A DNA stretch of 64,000 nucleotides. Source: Saccharomycopsis fibuligera x Saccharomycopsis cf. fibuligera (taxonomy: Eukaryota > Ascomycota > Saccharomycetes > Ascoideales > Saccharomycopsidaceae). The notes under the pieces were generated by a model. The model ran no database searches. It was not told the origin of the DNA and saw nothing but the letters and a program-made list of their open reading frames with translations. The stretch is from the NCBI GenBank assembly GCA_001936135.1, contig CP012813.1, positions 1,736,001 through 1,800,000 of the forward strand, read 5' to 3'. The translations under genes were made by a program, and so were the position numbers. Of the stretch, positions 1 through 12,516 are shown in pieces. Every line of letters begins with the position of its first letter. Positions within the stretch are counted from its first letter, which is position 1.

Positions 1-206
1 GTGTTTTGGATGTCCGTAGTATTGTTAAAATTCATAGTATTATCGGTGCCGCTAGGCTGAAGAGAAAGATGGTGTCCAGGATTTGCACTGTGGGTGGAAT
101 GCAGATAGTTCACGGGAAAAGCATCAATTTGACGGTTTTGTGGTGATTGGTTGAAGAGTTTTAAATCAGAAGGCAGATCGAAAGGAATATTGTTGAACAC
201 GTCCAT
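1..206 (-). CDS. 5' end of an unidentified protein gene, cut by the window edge
   Basis: On the minus strand an ATG at 206 opens a frame that runs 68 codons to base 1 without a stop. The peptide begins MDVFNNIPFDLPSDLKLFNQ and is rich in Asn, Gln, Pro and Ser, as in the disordered N-terminus of a yeast regulatory protein. The other frames here are broken. No domain is visible in this fragment and I do not recognise the protein. It is divergent from the Hda2/3-type gene starting at 1756, so the two share a 1.5 kb upstream region. Existence of the gene is inferred from the open frame, composition and position; its function is unknown. Confidence 0.6.
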   Translation of the reverse strand, partial: MDVFNNIPFDLPSDLKLFNQSPQNRQIDAFPVNYLHSTHSANPGHHLSLQPSGTDNTMNFNNTTDIQN

Positions 207-1755
207 TGATGGAGGTGAGGTGGGTTAAACAAAAAACTATGTTAGAGTAGTACAATACCGAAAAAGCGAAAAATCGATGAATTGGTAAAAAATCAAGCAA
301 AAGAAGATAATTCAGAACCAAGACCAGAGTAAAAAAAATAGTAAAATCATGGAAAATTGGAAGCGAAAAGAGAGTAATAAATAAATAAATTGAGATGGGA
401 GGCCTAAGAAAGGGGAGGGGGAGCATTTTGCAGGCATCTATTTTGTCATGGAACATACGAGGGCTCAGACCTAGCCGCAGACCTCTGCACCAGAAGGTTG
501 ACATTCGGCAAACTTTATTTTATGCAGTCCGCTGGTGCGGTGCAAAACTGGTATCGGGTAATAAATTGGTTTTTTCACGTAGGGTTTATTCTTGTATAAA
601 GACTTCGCAGGATGCGTCTTTTAGTACATACGCATACACTTGCATCGCAGTATGCAATATAATTACAGAATCCTGCAACCATTGACATTTTTTAAGCCTT
701 CTTACTTAAGCTTTTTTGTTTCACCCGGCCTGCCAACCATGCAATGTACTGCAGTACCAGCTCACTCTTTACTTTACAGCATTAATGCTGCCACCCACCG
801 GACAGCTGTCTGAAGTGTCTCAGTACGTGTACCGCATATTTTGACCAAGAGCTATGATTGTCCCAGTTGGTGCGGATATTAGTATTACTTTTTAGGCAAT
901 ATTTAACTTTTTCGGGTGTTTAGTTTCTTTTTTTCTTGCCGATAAATTCAACACACGGAACTCGGAAATGAACAAACAGCTTAATCACCCTTTTTTTGAG
1001 TATGTGATACTTCTTTTGGTAAGATAGCTTACTTTTTAGTATAAGCAAAGATGGCTGGTTAAGTCTTATCTATTGATATTCACAAGAACTTGCACACAGT
1101 TTTAGAGGTCGACGATGTTGCTATTCTGTGTGATTGTCAATCCCATAGATGACTGTTCATTATGCGCAACAGTAAAAGGGCGTTTTATTCCTCAACCTCC
1201 ATAGTGTTCTTCCTCCTCTTCTAGTTTCTCTGAACTTCTATGATAGAATGATAGTTGATATCCGCAGAATAATACACCCAATACTCTTAGTATCAAACAG
1301 GACTGGTAACCAGCTTACTCCGTTGAAAGGTACAGCGATGTTGACAGCTTCCACTGGTCATAATAATTATTGTCTTCCGACGGGCCAATATTGAAATATA
1401 TCGTGGGTTTCCCGGACATGTATACTATAAAACTGCCGGGTTACAGTGAAACCGCCGTAATTTGTTTTCATACCTGCAGTGTATTGACTGTATTGACTGT
1501 TTGGGATTTCTTATTTTCATTTTTCAAGAACTACAGGAAACGCTCATTTGTATTGTTCAAGTTTGGAGTTTATACGAAGAAGGTGAAAAAGAGATTTTTA
1601 TATACGCGGCAACTCAAATTTATTCTCATAGCTCCTTCAATGGTGTTACATCTTAAACAACTTCCGTTGATAATATTGAATCTAAGCACTGCATAAACAT
1701 CTGAAACCCATATACACATTAAGACAGAAAATTAGTAAAACCAATTTGGACTTTG
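207..1755. promoter_or_regulatory. Divergent intergenic region
   Basis: 1.5 kb between two divergent genes. It must hold both promoters. Short frames at 395-685 and 1370-1696 show no recognisable protein character. No RNA gene or repeat was seen. Confidence 0.5.
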
Positions 1756-4700
1756 ATGGTTACCATGAATTTATCAAATCTCGTGGAAAACCATAAAGTA
1801 ACAGCTAGACAGAATAGTTCTACTACATCAAGGTCGGCTGACAAGAAAAATGTTTTTTATTTGCCTATAAAACACACTATTTTCCAAGATGACATTAATG
1901 AAATGTTGATCAAGTTGCACAAGAATCATCTCATACAGCAGTTTGGCTTACAAAAGAGCGCACAAAATAACAGTAATTTCAAATTTGATGAAAGCTCAAA
2001 CGCTTTATCAGATCTTGACTTGCTAAATTTATTGTATTCGAACTTGAATTTAGCGTCGAATAACCCATATTTATTGGTGGATCACTATATTCCCAAGAAT
2101 ATGTTGTTAATGAACACAAAAGATTCGTTGAGAAATATTTCCGGAAAATTTGCGTTATTACACAAAATAATATCCATGTACGAGAAACTAAATAACGACA
2201 ATGGCCAAAAAAAATTTGACGTATTGCTTTTAGCTAGCAATTCAAAGGAATTGGATTTTGTCGAGAGTTTACTTATTGGAAGGTTGGTCAATTACAAACG
2301 TTATTCGGGATCTAAATTGTTTGAAAGTCATCCAGAAAAGGTCAGTACATTTAATTCGTCAGGTAAAGGAGCAGCTGATGGAGCGACTTCAACTGGTTCA
2401 AATCAATCTGGCAGTGCCTCGAGAAGAAACGCAAACTCTAAGGACGATCCATATTTGATTAGAAGATTAAGAAAGAAGCATAAACGGATTATGAAATACA
2501 TTTCCAACAATAGCTATAACCAACACTATTGCCTCACCGTTCATCTAATTACTATAAACCAATTGAAATTTCAGTTTTTTTCAAACAAAGACCCAAAAGT
2601 GAATTTTGATTTTCTAGACTTGAACAATGACATAAAATTCAACTTTATATTATCGTTCAATAACTATGTAAATTTAGATCACTATTATTTGAAGAAACTT
2701 AGATCTGGCTACATTAATCGTGATAGCAAAAAATTTGTCAAGTATAGCGAGCCCTTGCCAATTTTGAAACTTTTGTCTGTTGGTTCCATTGATCATGCAA
2801 CCATTGCAGTGTATGACTGGCTAGCAGATAATAAAGTTATTGATACAAATATAAATTACAACAAAAAGTTTATTGATGAGAGACCAACCAAATTTGCATT
2901 TGATCTGAATCATGAGGTACTCTTACTTATATTGAAGATATACTTAGTGGTAAGAAATCGTGAAAACCAAAGTTTGGAAAAGCAGTTTTCTGACTATTAT
3001 TTTAATGATCTAGCGCAATTGAAACACTGGCTTACTAGCCTTAATGATGGCAAGAAGTCAAGTGAATTCGATGCTATGGGACTCAAAAAAATTCCAGTTT
3101 TGAAGTTATCGTCAACTGAGGATCACCGTCTTAAATTTCATAATTACTTGTCCCAGTTTGGGCCAGCCATGAACGATAACGATCCACTAAAAAATGATAT
3201 TGCTTCTGCGCTTGAAGAATTTGGGTTGAAATTCTTCCGGTACGAAAATGATAAAAATTTGCAAAGAAGTGAAGTGCTATTAACTCAGAACAATGAAATT
3301 TTCCAGAAGTTTCCTCACGTTTTAAATAGCTATTGCAATGAAGAATCTGAGGTTGTCAAAAAGGCGCGAAAGGAGTTTGGAGATTCAACAAATACTATGC
3401 CAAATGCACTTGAGCAGCCGAAAAAGAAGTCCAAGATTGATAATGAGGCTCCACAAGTAAATATCATGCATGGTGATACTGATTTGGCTAAGAAAATTTT
3501 AAACAAGTTACAAACCTTGGAATCCGACTACAATGCTTATAAGCAACAAAAGCTTGACGAGTTCCAACCTATCACAGAGTTTCCGATTTCTTTGGAAGCG
3601 TATAAAAAATCATGCACCAAGCTTCTTAAATTAAGATCGGACAATTTGAGCAGCCTAAATGATATTTATTTTGCTAAATTGAACCAAGAAAATTTGCTTG
3701 GAAATTATCTTCAGCTCAAAATTGAAAAAAACAATTATATCTCAAGGGACTTATTTACCAAACAGCTAGATTTGAAAAAGATTAATACGAAGGAAGAAAA
3801 ATACTATGAGAAAATTTTTAGTGATTATAAAAAGTTTAAAGTTGCTGAAAGGTTGATGTTGAGCAAAATATTTTTTTTTTATAACCATTTGCAGACCGCC
3901 AATAATGGCCAGCAAATAAATGCGGGTTTGAAGAGTGAAAGTGAAATTTATAAAAGTCTAGGACATGAGGCTAACTATGATGAGGACGAAAATAGCATAA
4001 TCAAAGATCTTGATCAGCAATTTGAGGTGGACGTTGCAACTGCAGATACCGCTACGACAGCAATCAGCGATGATGTGGATAATTTAAATGAAGTGACGCG
4101 TTATATGAATCTCAACAACAAGAAGTTTGACCTAAATTTAGAAACGAATGAGCTTGAAGTGAAAGATGCTGGGTCGACGGTAAATGATTTTAGCATAAAC
4201 ACTGAAACGCTTAAGAATCAGGAGTTGATTATTACTCATCTAGAAAAACAAATTAGCAATTACAACTCTGAGTCAGAACAACTATCAAATTCGATTGAAG
4301 AATCACGCAGTGCTTATCAAAGTAATTCTGCTAAACTATCAGTTCAAGTAGATACTATGAACATTTTAGAGAAAAAGTTCACTAGTATCCAAGGTATCTT
4401 ATCAAAAAAAGACCAATTGTTGCTATTGAAAGAAAAGGCTCTCAATTTTAGTTTACAGGAGTCTGAAGAAGTGGCTAACATTACGGACAAGGACAAGATT
4501 TTTAATAACTCTAAATATACTATGTTTAAATATCAAGACTTGCTCAATCAAAAGTACTTTCTAGCAAACTACATGGAATTGCTAAAAAACTGCTTTAGTG
4601 ACAAAAAAATAACATCAGCGAACAATTTCGACGGTGGCGCAGGTTCTGGGGCGTATCGTGGTGGTGGTGGTGGTGGTGACGGCACTAACAAAAGGCTGGC

Positions 4701-4767
4701 TGATGGGCCATTGCATCATGGTGGAAGTAAGCGGAAAGCGAGTCGGTCGACAACGCCATATAACTGA
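1756..4767 (+). CDS. Hda2/Hda3-type subunit of the HDA1 histone deacetylase complex
   Basis: A 1003-residue protein that I assign to the family of class II histone deacetylase complex subunits 2 and 3. In budding yeast these bind Hda1 and are needed for deacetylation and repression in the nucleus. The N-terminal half has the family's alternating hydrophobic strands (VFYLPIKHTIFQDDINEML near residue 33; FDVLLLASNSKELDFVESLL near 153; HYCLTVHLITINQLKFQFF near 254), consistent with a degenerate SNF2-like fold. A low-complexity Ser/Gly insert lies near 195-230. The C-terminal half is charged and helical, with coiled-coil potential near 590-620 and 815-930. It ends in a Gly-rich, basic tail. The frame opens at TTG 1753, so I place the start at ATG 1756; ATG 1765 is also possible. 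It is much longer than S. cerevisiae Hda2 or Hda3 (about 650-670 residues). Whether it is Hda2 or Hda3 cannot be settled by eye. Confidence 0.75.
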   Translation: MVTMNLSNLVENHKVTARQNSSTTSRSADKKNVFYLPIKHTIFQDDINEMLIKLHKNHLIQQFGLQKSAQNNSNFKFDESSNALSDLDLLNLLYSNLNLASNNPYLLVDHYIPKNMLLMNTKDSLRNISGKFALLHKIISMYEKLNNDNGQKKFDVLLLASNSKELDFVESLLIGRLVNYKRYSGSKLFESHPEKVSTFNSSGKGAADGATSTGSNQSGSASRRNANSKDDPYLIRRLRKKHKRIMKYISNNSYNQHYCLTVHLITINQLKFQFFSNKDPKVNFDFLDLNNDIKFNFILSFNNYVNLDHYYLKKLRSGYINRDSKKFVKYSEPLPILKLLSVGSIDHATIAVYDWLADNKVIDTNINYNKKFIDERPTKFAFDLNHEVLLLILKIYLVVRNRENQSLEKQFSDYYFNDLAQLKHWLTSLNDGKKSSEFDAMGLKKIPVLKLSSTEDHRLKFHNYLSQFGPAMNDNDPLKNDIASALEEFGLKFFRYENDKNLQRSEVLLTQNNEIFQKFPHVLNSYCNEESEVVKKARKEFGDSTNTMPNALEQPKKKSKIDNEAPQVNIMHGDTDLAKKILNKLQTLESDYNAYKQQKLDEFQPITEFPISLEAYKKSCTKLLKLRSDNLSSLNDIYFAKLNQENLLGNYLQLKIEKNNYISRDLFTKQLDLKKINTKEEKYYEKIFSDYKKFKVAERLMLSKIFFFYNHLQTANNGQQINAGLKSESEIYKSLGHEANYDEDENSIIKDLDQQFEVDVATADTATTAISDDVDNLNEVTRYMNLNNKKFDLNLETNELEVKDAGSTVNDFSINTETLKNQELIITHLEKQISNYNSESEQLSNSIEESRSAYQSNSAKLSVQVDTMNILEKKFTSIQGILSKKDQLLLLKEKALNFSLQESEEVANITDKDKIFNNSKYTMFKYQDLLNQKYFLANYMELLKNCFSDKKITSANNFDGGAGSGAYRGGGGGGDGTNKRLADGPLHHGGSKRKASRSTTPYN

Positions 4768-7700
4768 ATTAGTCAATCAGCTAGTCAAAATAGATGACTG
4801 ATTAGCTGGTGTTTCTTTTGACACTAATTTGCGTAAAGTATATTTTTAGCACTACAAATAGAATGAAATTTCAATATTTTGCTATTTTATGGCTAATAGA
4901 AGCCAACTCAGTATAAATTAATGTGGGAAATACTGTAGTGCTTGCAGCTATCCATTAGTTTGGAAGCCCGATTGGTAAAGGGATTAAGTAGATTATTATC
5001 TATTATGGTGGGGCGTGTCTCACCTGTGCATATTGTTTTAACGCTGACATTGGCGGAATCTTGATTTTGGATGCCAACCGTTTTGATTTGCGCTGAGCTT
5101 GACCTGACAACCGATCGGTTGTCAAGTCCGCCGTAATCTGTCATTAAATCTGCATGCAATTTGCGGTTGTCAACTGTCAACTGTCAACATGTATGTTAAA
5201 ATTAAAAATGTGGGACGACACCGCATCCCAATGCTAGTATTCTCCAATATCAGCATAAGCATAACCCATGCGACGAAATGGCAAACTATATAAAGAATAA
5301 CATTAAGTATGGGCTCAGCATTATACTAACTACTAACTTTAACCATCACTGTTCCTTTGGCGCCATTGTGCACATTGTCTAAGCCACTGTTTGTGAATTA
5401 CCCACTTGCCGAGGGCGTGCCTTTTCTCCCTGCCTGTCAGTGCATCACCATTTGAGTCGTAAAATCAGTTCGAGAATGGAAATAGAAGACTACCTCAAAA
5501 AAAGAAAGAACAAAAAGTGCACAACAACAACAACTGGAGGAGGAGCAGGAGCTGTCCCACATTATTCTTGGGAAAGTGACAGTAAACAGTAAACAGTATT
5601 GGCATATTATTGCACAGGCTATAAAAAATAATGCTATGATTAGTTCTTGGTAATGTCTCAGTTGTGAGCGCAAGCTTAACTTCAGGAGCATCAATAGTAA
5701 AAACAATTAGCCCCTATTATTATTAGCGGCTCCCAAGCAGAGTACTAAACCAATTAACCGAATAATTAAATTACTGGAACTCTTAAAGCTGACGTGTTAA
5801 TTTCACAAATTTCAAAGCATAGCTACAGATCAAGTCTACCAGTCTCATAAATTCCATTTTAGATAACGCATCTCCCAATAAGGAAACTGTTAGCCCAGTC
5901 AATGAAAAGGCTGAAAATTGAAGCACATGGTATTTTTCTTTAAAAAAGCACCTCTGATTTGGATCTAAAATGGTCAATTTCATTGCCTTTTTGATATCTT
6001 AAAATCACTAGTTCCTGCATCACGGAAGGAGTTCCAACATGCATGCTAACACCATCAATCAATGCTATGATTAATGGTTGCATTAATGCGGCAGCGGCTT
6101 CCGCCAATATATATGTAGTCATCACTATACCAAAAAAATTTATAACTGGCCGTAGTTCGTGGTTACAAAACCTCTGTTTATAGCCAGTTTTTTGGCTGTG
6201 GAGCACTACAGCAACCGCTGGAATTGCCTATTCGCTGCTCACAGTGAGCCAAGTTCGATTTTGAAAGGCACCTGAAGTAATTTATTTCCATCAAATGTTT
6301 GCATTCTATTAAGTTCCGACTTCTAACGTTCCCCCAAACTTTCAATACAACTAACGGCGTACAATAAAAGCCACAAAAAGGCGATAACAGAAAGCTAAAT
6401 CTTATTCCCTCCGCAAATTTTGGTTTATCGCAGCCCCATCAGCATCAAATTTGCCATCAATGGATAGCAGGGAGTAAAAAATGATTTGTCCAATAACCGC
6501 CGAGCCTCCCCTACCCCCTTGTCGAGATTTATCAGCTGGAACTTGAGTATATTAAGCACTGTTACACATCAGCATTAGTTTTGGGAATCATATAACTGTT
6601 ATTGTTTATATATACTGCTAAACTGTATAAAAGCATGCACGGCTTGCCTCTAAAGCCACATCAAATTGTAAACAGTGGCAATTTTTTACATGTATTGTAG
6701 CTACCAAACTTCAGACAACCAACATTCTAATTGGGAACAGTAACCTTAATATACGCGTACGGGCACTAGGGTTTATCAATATATTGATCAGCTAAAAAAT
6801 TATGATTTTATGATCCAAGAAATAATCAGCTTTCAGGCATCACTCCGCAGATCCAAACCCTAACCTCTCTGAGGAGCCAGTATAGGCATCACATGTGGCC
6901 ACAGCTATAACTCTTTGTGTTTTATTGCACAATAAAATTAGAGTGCAGTACCGCAGCAGCGGCTGGTCTAGCGTAACCCAAGGCTGGATATCGCGCATAC
7001 GCCGCTATATAATTTAAGTTATACTTCGGTAATGGTGCTAGAAAATGCGTTTACGGCCTGGGACGGTCGAACTTAGCGCTGAACCGCCAACCAGCTAGTG
7101 CCACTGTATAAATGGAAATGCAAACAACTGTTGCTATAACGAAATAGAACACAATTTATTTGAGGAGTCGTGGCGGTCTTTGAAACTGTCATAGCTTTGG
7201 AAACCACTGGTCAAGGAGTGGTTGCCAGGGAATGCAGATGCTTGTGAACAAATGCGATGGTCATCGCATTAATGAAGACCGGCAGCAGGCAGGTACTAGT
7301 TGGTTATAAACTCAAATAGTGTCAAAGGCAAAAGACATGAAAAATGTTTATTGAGTGCAGCACATTATTAGACCGGGAGCCTGTAGGCTGATGGCTTTAA
7401 TTTGGTAGTACTATTGCGATAACCAGCCAGCCGACAGACAGCTAATCTAACATAAGTACGCGCATATTTGGTATTTGTTTTCTGAAATTTGGGCAAATTT
7501 GATTAGCGTCTAGACTTCGAAACTCCTGATATTAGATGGAAAACAGATTCAGTCCATTTTTGAATATTTAATTAAGTGTATTAAATTTATGTGGTGGGGC
7601 TTTTTTTGGGGGGCAAAAAGCTTCTTTTTCTCTACTCACATTCGGAATCTCGGTGACTGGTAAATGAGAAACTAAAAATAAATAGTTAAATTGGGAATGG

Positions 7701-10700
7701 CTGTTAATGGAAAATTCACACCCGTATTTGGATGAATGTACAGACAATAATATTCTTTCAATGTATACTCATATTTGAAACGAGGAAAATTACAATCCAA
7801 TATGGTAACACACCACCAGAGCAATGGCGACCACACATATAGGTAAGCTATGTACGCTGTGCCAAAAGAGCGTATATGTCAGAGTTATTCGGCCAAAAAA
7901 ATGGTTTACGCAAATACCAAGGTCGTGAGCATGATTTGAGTTTCTTTCAAACCACAGTGTTTGGTAGGTGTGCAGCTTTGACTTTAGTATTTCTTTTTTG
8001 CTTTTTTTTTTTTTTTTTTTCAGAATATTCTGCCAATTATCTCTATTGCAACAGCAGTGTTAGTCCGCTAGTCTTTTAATTACGCACAATCTTGATATTT
8101 GAGAAAATTATATTCTATCCTGCGTGACAGATAACACTTTTTGCTACCAGACGTCCCTCGCCAACTTTCTTTAGTGTGCACTTATAGCAATTTAAGCGCT
8201 GAAGCACGACTGGGACGCTCTAGCAGAACCGCCATGTAGTTTATCGCCACTTACACCACGCCCTAACTTTAGCAAGACAGCTAATTTTCTTAATACTTAA
8301 TTAATCGGAATCGCAATTTTAGGCACAGTTCTCATTTAGGTATACTTTCATCTAGATTGTTCAAGCGCTTTTTGAAAAAAATGCTACTGATTAGGCTAAC
8401 TATTAAGGGGAAACTAGCGGCCACTATAGACGAACCCGAAATATCCCCACACCCACTACTTCCGTCAAACTGAATACCAAGCGCTGAAAATGCTGTCAAT
8501 TAATTAATTGTGGTGTCAGAAAAGAGGACGCCACTTGCCAATTTGACTCCAGCGTACTGCTAAGCAAAAAGCAGACTTTAAAACCTAAATTTTAAACTTT
8601 ATTTATCAGCGGCAGCAGAGTGCGGCAGCGTGCAGCAGCAGTCCCACTGTTTTCCAATTTTCGGTCCTTTTTGGGTTTTAGCTAAAGAAAAGTATAAAAT
8701 ATTAACATGTCTGATAATAGATTGAATTTCTTAACGCTAAAAGATTAGATAGTGATTTTTTGATAATGACAGCTATATCATATATATCTTAATGTTAATT
8801 TCGTTGGCGTTGATGAACACTATACTGGCTATATATCAAGTAAAAGAGTACACTGTATACATGCACAGCCAACATCCATTTCTGGTGATGTAAAGGTGAA
8901 GACCTCCAAGGTTTCTGGTCCACCCGTACTAGAATCAGTTGACGGAATTCGTGGATAGAGCCCAAATGTGCGAGGATAGTTGGCACCTGCCCGAGGTTGA
9001 GGTGCTGATAAAGAAATTGTTTCCGGAAGGATTGTAGAAAAAAACAGAAAAAAAAAAAAGAAAAAAAAAAAGAAATTAGACCGAGCAGAAAATCATAAAT
9101 AACACTATTGTTACTGCTGTTCTAAATTCGTGGCATAAATATACCAAATGGTTTGTTAATTTACTTGCTACAATTCTGATGTGGCGCTACTGCTTTCACT
9201 ACAGAAATATGCCTTGTAGTAGATCGATTTCAAGAAGCCCTGCAGACAATTAAAGCAACGCTCCTCACTGACAATTTCTGCAGTGGTGATTGTTGTATTA
9301 ATTAGTTAGTTGCTGAATTCCTCGAAACTACAATAAACTGGCTGGTGATAGATTTTTTAGTTTTTATTATTTAATGCCTATGTTTTTCTCATTAGGAAAC
9401 AGAGTAGCTAAATATTGATTTTCGAAGAGCAGCTTTATTGTCCCCAGCGCTTTGTCTTTACGCTTCTTTTCAGGTTGACACTACCTCAAGATGTGCGGCG
9501 TGAACCTCACCGCCCGGTGCCACTGCCACTGCCAGTGAAGGCTCAATATCCGCCAGCTGCAGCACGCATTTGAAGTACAGGGATGCCGACCAAGATGCCG
9601 CTGCAATATTTGTTCTGTGCTGAAAACTTCTTCCATTGTAGTGCAGACTGACGGCGATGCGTCCAAAACGAATGGGACAATTAGGTTGCTATTTGCCGCT
9701 GCTTCCGCAACAGCTGTAAATTGCCTTGAGATTTTAGTGATGATTTACCGCGAGATACGTTAAATGTGATACAATATACATTCACTATTGTCAAGAATTT
9801 TCTGGTCACTGCAAAGAGCAACACGGCAAAATTCTCGGGAAATCCGTATTTTTCGCTTGGTGGTTAAGGCTGGATAACTTATTTATTGATTAAACACCAA
9901 GTGTCTAATCAAATAGCTATAATTTGAATTGAATTTAGGAACTTATCATCTTTGGTTTTCTGCATTCCTTTGCGTTTTTTACTGTTTGCTATTTAAAATT
10001 AAATGAAGTGACATTTTTTGAGCAAGCTTTGTTCTTCGCCTTTTTTTTGTTTTTTCAATAAGCGTCAACAGTTCCTGACATACCTGCCAGCCAAGACTAC
10101 TCGACATTCCATCAACAAAAAATGCATCTACACATACCAGGTAACAACTAGCACTTCCCTGTCGGGAATATTTTCCAGCTCATAGACACTTGGTTGGCAT
10201 ATGAATACTTAGCAACTTTCGCTATTGTCCCATTCAGTCTTGACATTTTATTATTTTATTTTTTCATTGGTAATTTTCTTCCTTTTTTTCGTTGGAAAAA
10301 TGGGGGTATTTTAGCAACCAGCCAATTTCAAAAAGTTGCTGGTTGCTAATGCTTATATAAGAACATACAGTTGAACCGTCGGGGCTTTGCTCCATTTTGT
10401 TCAACACATGGCTGAAGTTAAAAAAGGACTCTGGTCTAAAATCGCAATTTAATACCTCATCTTTAAAGGCATAAAAGAGAACATTAATGAACCAAAGGCT
10501 AGCGCTATTTGTTTCAAAAGCAGTAGAAGCCCTTTGAGGTTTTTTTTTTCTCTCAAATTTTGCGCTGTGTTGGACAGGTATTTGTATCAACTGATAAATT
10601 GATTAACTAATCAATAATAGATCAAATTATACGTACATACTTGTAAGAATGTCATGTATGCTGTCTTTCATACCGAAGAAAATTATAGAATGAGCGTAGA

Positions 10701-12516
10701 AACAGCCCTTTTTGATCATGCATTCGGACAGCTACACTTTGGGTCATGAGGGTGATAAAATATTCACTTCCTTGCGAGGAAGTCCTCGAAAGCAAAGCCG
10801 GTATACCCAAAGATAATTCTTTCTGATGTTTGGCTATGTATGATAATACTTATATGGCTTCACTCTGACATTAATTAATGAACCTTGAACAGAAAAGTGG
10901 AAATTTGAAACGGATAAATCGGCATACTAATACAATCAAAATACCCTGGCTAAAAGAGAGAATGTTTAATTAGTAAACTGCCTGACTATTTGAAGTTCAA
11001 CTCTTTTGCTGTTCTAATGCTAGTCAAAATACGTATAAAGTATCAACATGAAAAGTAATTTCTCTCTATTTTGTAAGAATCATCGATGAATCATACGTAT
11101 ACGTAAACGTACCTTGATAGAATGACGTTTCCTTCACCAATAATCCCTGTTTGTTTGTGATAACAATAAAACAAGATGTCATAGATTTTTGTCAACGGGG
11201 CTCTGCAAAATTCTTTCTCTCTATTTTCTACTTCTAACTAAACAACAGTAACAAAGATTTTTTGAATGTTTTCGTTCTCTTTTGGGATGCTATTTTAGTA
11301 AAATTGCCAAGCTGTCAACTGAAAAGGAATTAGTTGTTCTCGAACGGGGTTGTTTTTTTTTTTTTTTTTTTTTTCTCAAAAAATATGGCTCGATTATCTG
11401 CCTTGAAGCAGAGACGGTGTTTAGTATTTCATCTTTGAAGCAGACATACATTGTAACTAGTTACTTTATCAGTTCAGTGTATGTCAGAGAAATTTACTTT
11501 TTCCATCCATACTTCAATTTTGGTCTGTTTGGGTACATCTTTGCACCAAAGCTCGCTTCGCCATCCCTGTAGTTTTATATCTTCGATAAACTTCCTGATT
11601 TCACCATAAATTATATTCATTTAATTTTTTTTGGGGTTGCACTGAAAAAATTATTTTTGTCTATCGTCCTTCAGTCTTCTCTCAGTTCATTTCTTAAAGT
11701 AGCGCTGCTAAATTCTTCGCTGCAAGAATATTCTAATGTTTATCAAATTAACATTATTAGCAATATGAAAGGCTGAATAATGGCGTTTCGGGCCGGTTTC
11801 GTGCTTCAGAAGCGCGCTCTAAGGCCCCTCATAATATTTCAGACGCCATTGTCTGCGTTCTTCATATGCTACATTAAAGAGATTGGGATTATTTTCGCTT
11901 GCTCAGAATCCGTAGTTAAAATGTTTCCGATTAGTTGATAGTCTATACAAGGCAACAATATAAACAACCACCCCCGCAAAGTACTTTTTTTTTTTATAAA
12001 AATTAAAATAAAAAATAACAATTTGCAATCTTTCGGAAAAAACTACATTCAATCCGCAAAACAAACTGACCTCAAACTTAATCATGATTGCCCTCTTCAT
12101 GTTGGGGATAAGAAATCCCGATTTAGCTTTAGCTTCACATATTAGTCACGTGCAAGAAAACCACCAAATTATATATTTTTGTTTATTCTTCTTTTCCCTC
12201 CTTTTCCCAGTAAAGGCCGTTAGTTTTTTGCTTATTTTTGTTTATATGTTCAGTTTGTTTATCTTTGATGAACACTCACAACTCCGACTTTTTGAACAGA
12301 TAGAAGAGTGCTTTTAGAAAATTAAAGCTGAAGTGAAAGTTTTCATAGATTTGGCCTGATTGCAAAGAGTATACTACAACCAATTGAAGGAAGGACAGAA
12401 CATAAAACGGCAGGAAAATTGCGAAAATCACCCCTCACACGTATCGTTTACCAATAGTGTCACAACAATCAAAATATCAAAAGGCTACTGCTCAAAACCA
12501 AAAATAGCGGCTAATT
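4768..12516. other. 7.7 kb interval without a convincing gene
   Basis: No frame here has credible protein composition; the longest are about 110 codons, overlap other frames and show no known motif. It holds T-rich runs (8000-8020, 11350-11374), a 20-bp perfect palindrome at 5105-5124 and short TGTCAA repeats near 5168-5188. It probably contains the 3' region of the HDA-type gene and a long upstream region for the gene at 12517. Spliced genes with tiny exons or noncoding RNAs cannot be excluded. Confidence 0.5.
5105..5124. repeat. Perfect 20-bp palindrome with TGACA/TGTCA ends
   Basis: Half-site TGACAACCGA is followed directly by its exact reverse complement. About 45 bp downstream (5168-5188) the unit TGTCAAC occurs in three overlapping copies. 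Palindromes of this length are rare by chance in AT-rich DNA, and TGTCA is a known core for TALE-type homeodomain proteins. A binding role is inference. Confidence 0.6.

Noticed and set aside
4908-5180. 90-codon minus-strand frame with ordinary-looking composition
   Set aside because: It opens with TTG inside the TGTCA repeats, has no motif and overlaps the probable 3' region of the HDA-type gene; the palindrome lies inside it.
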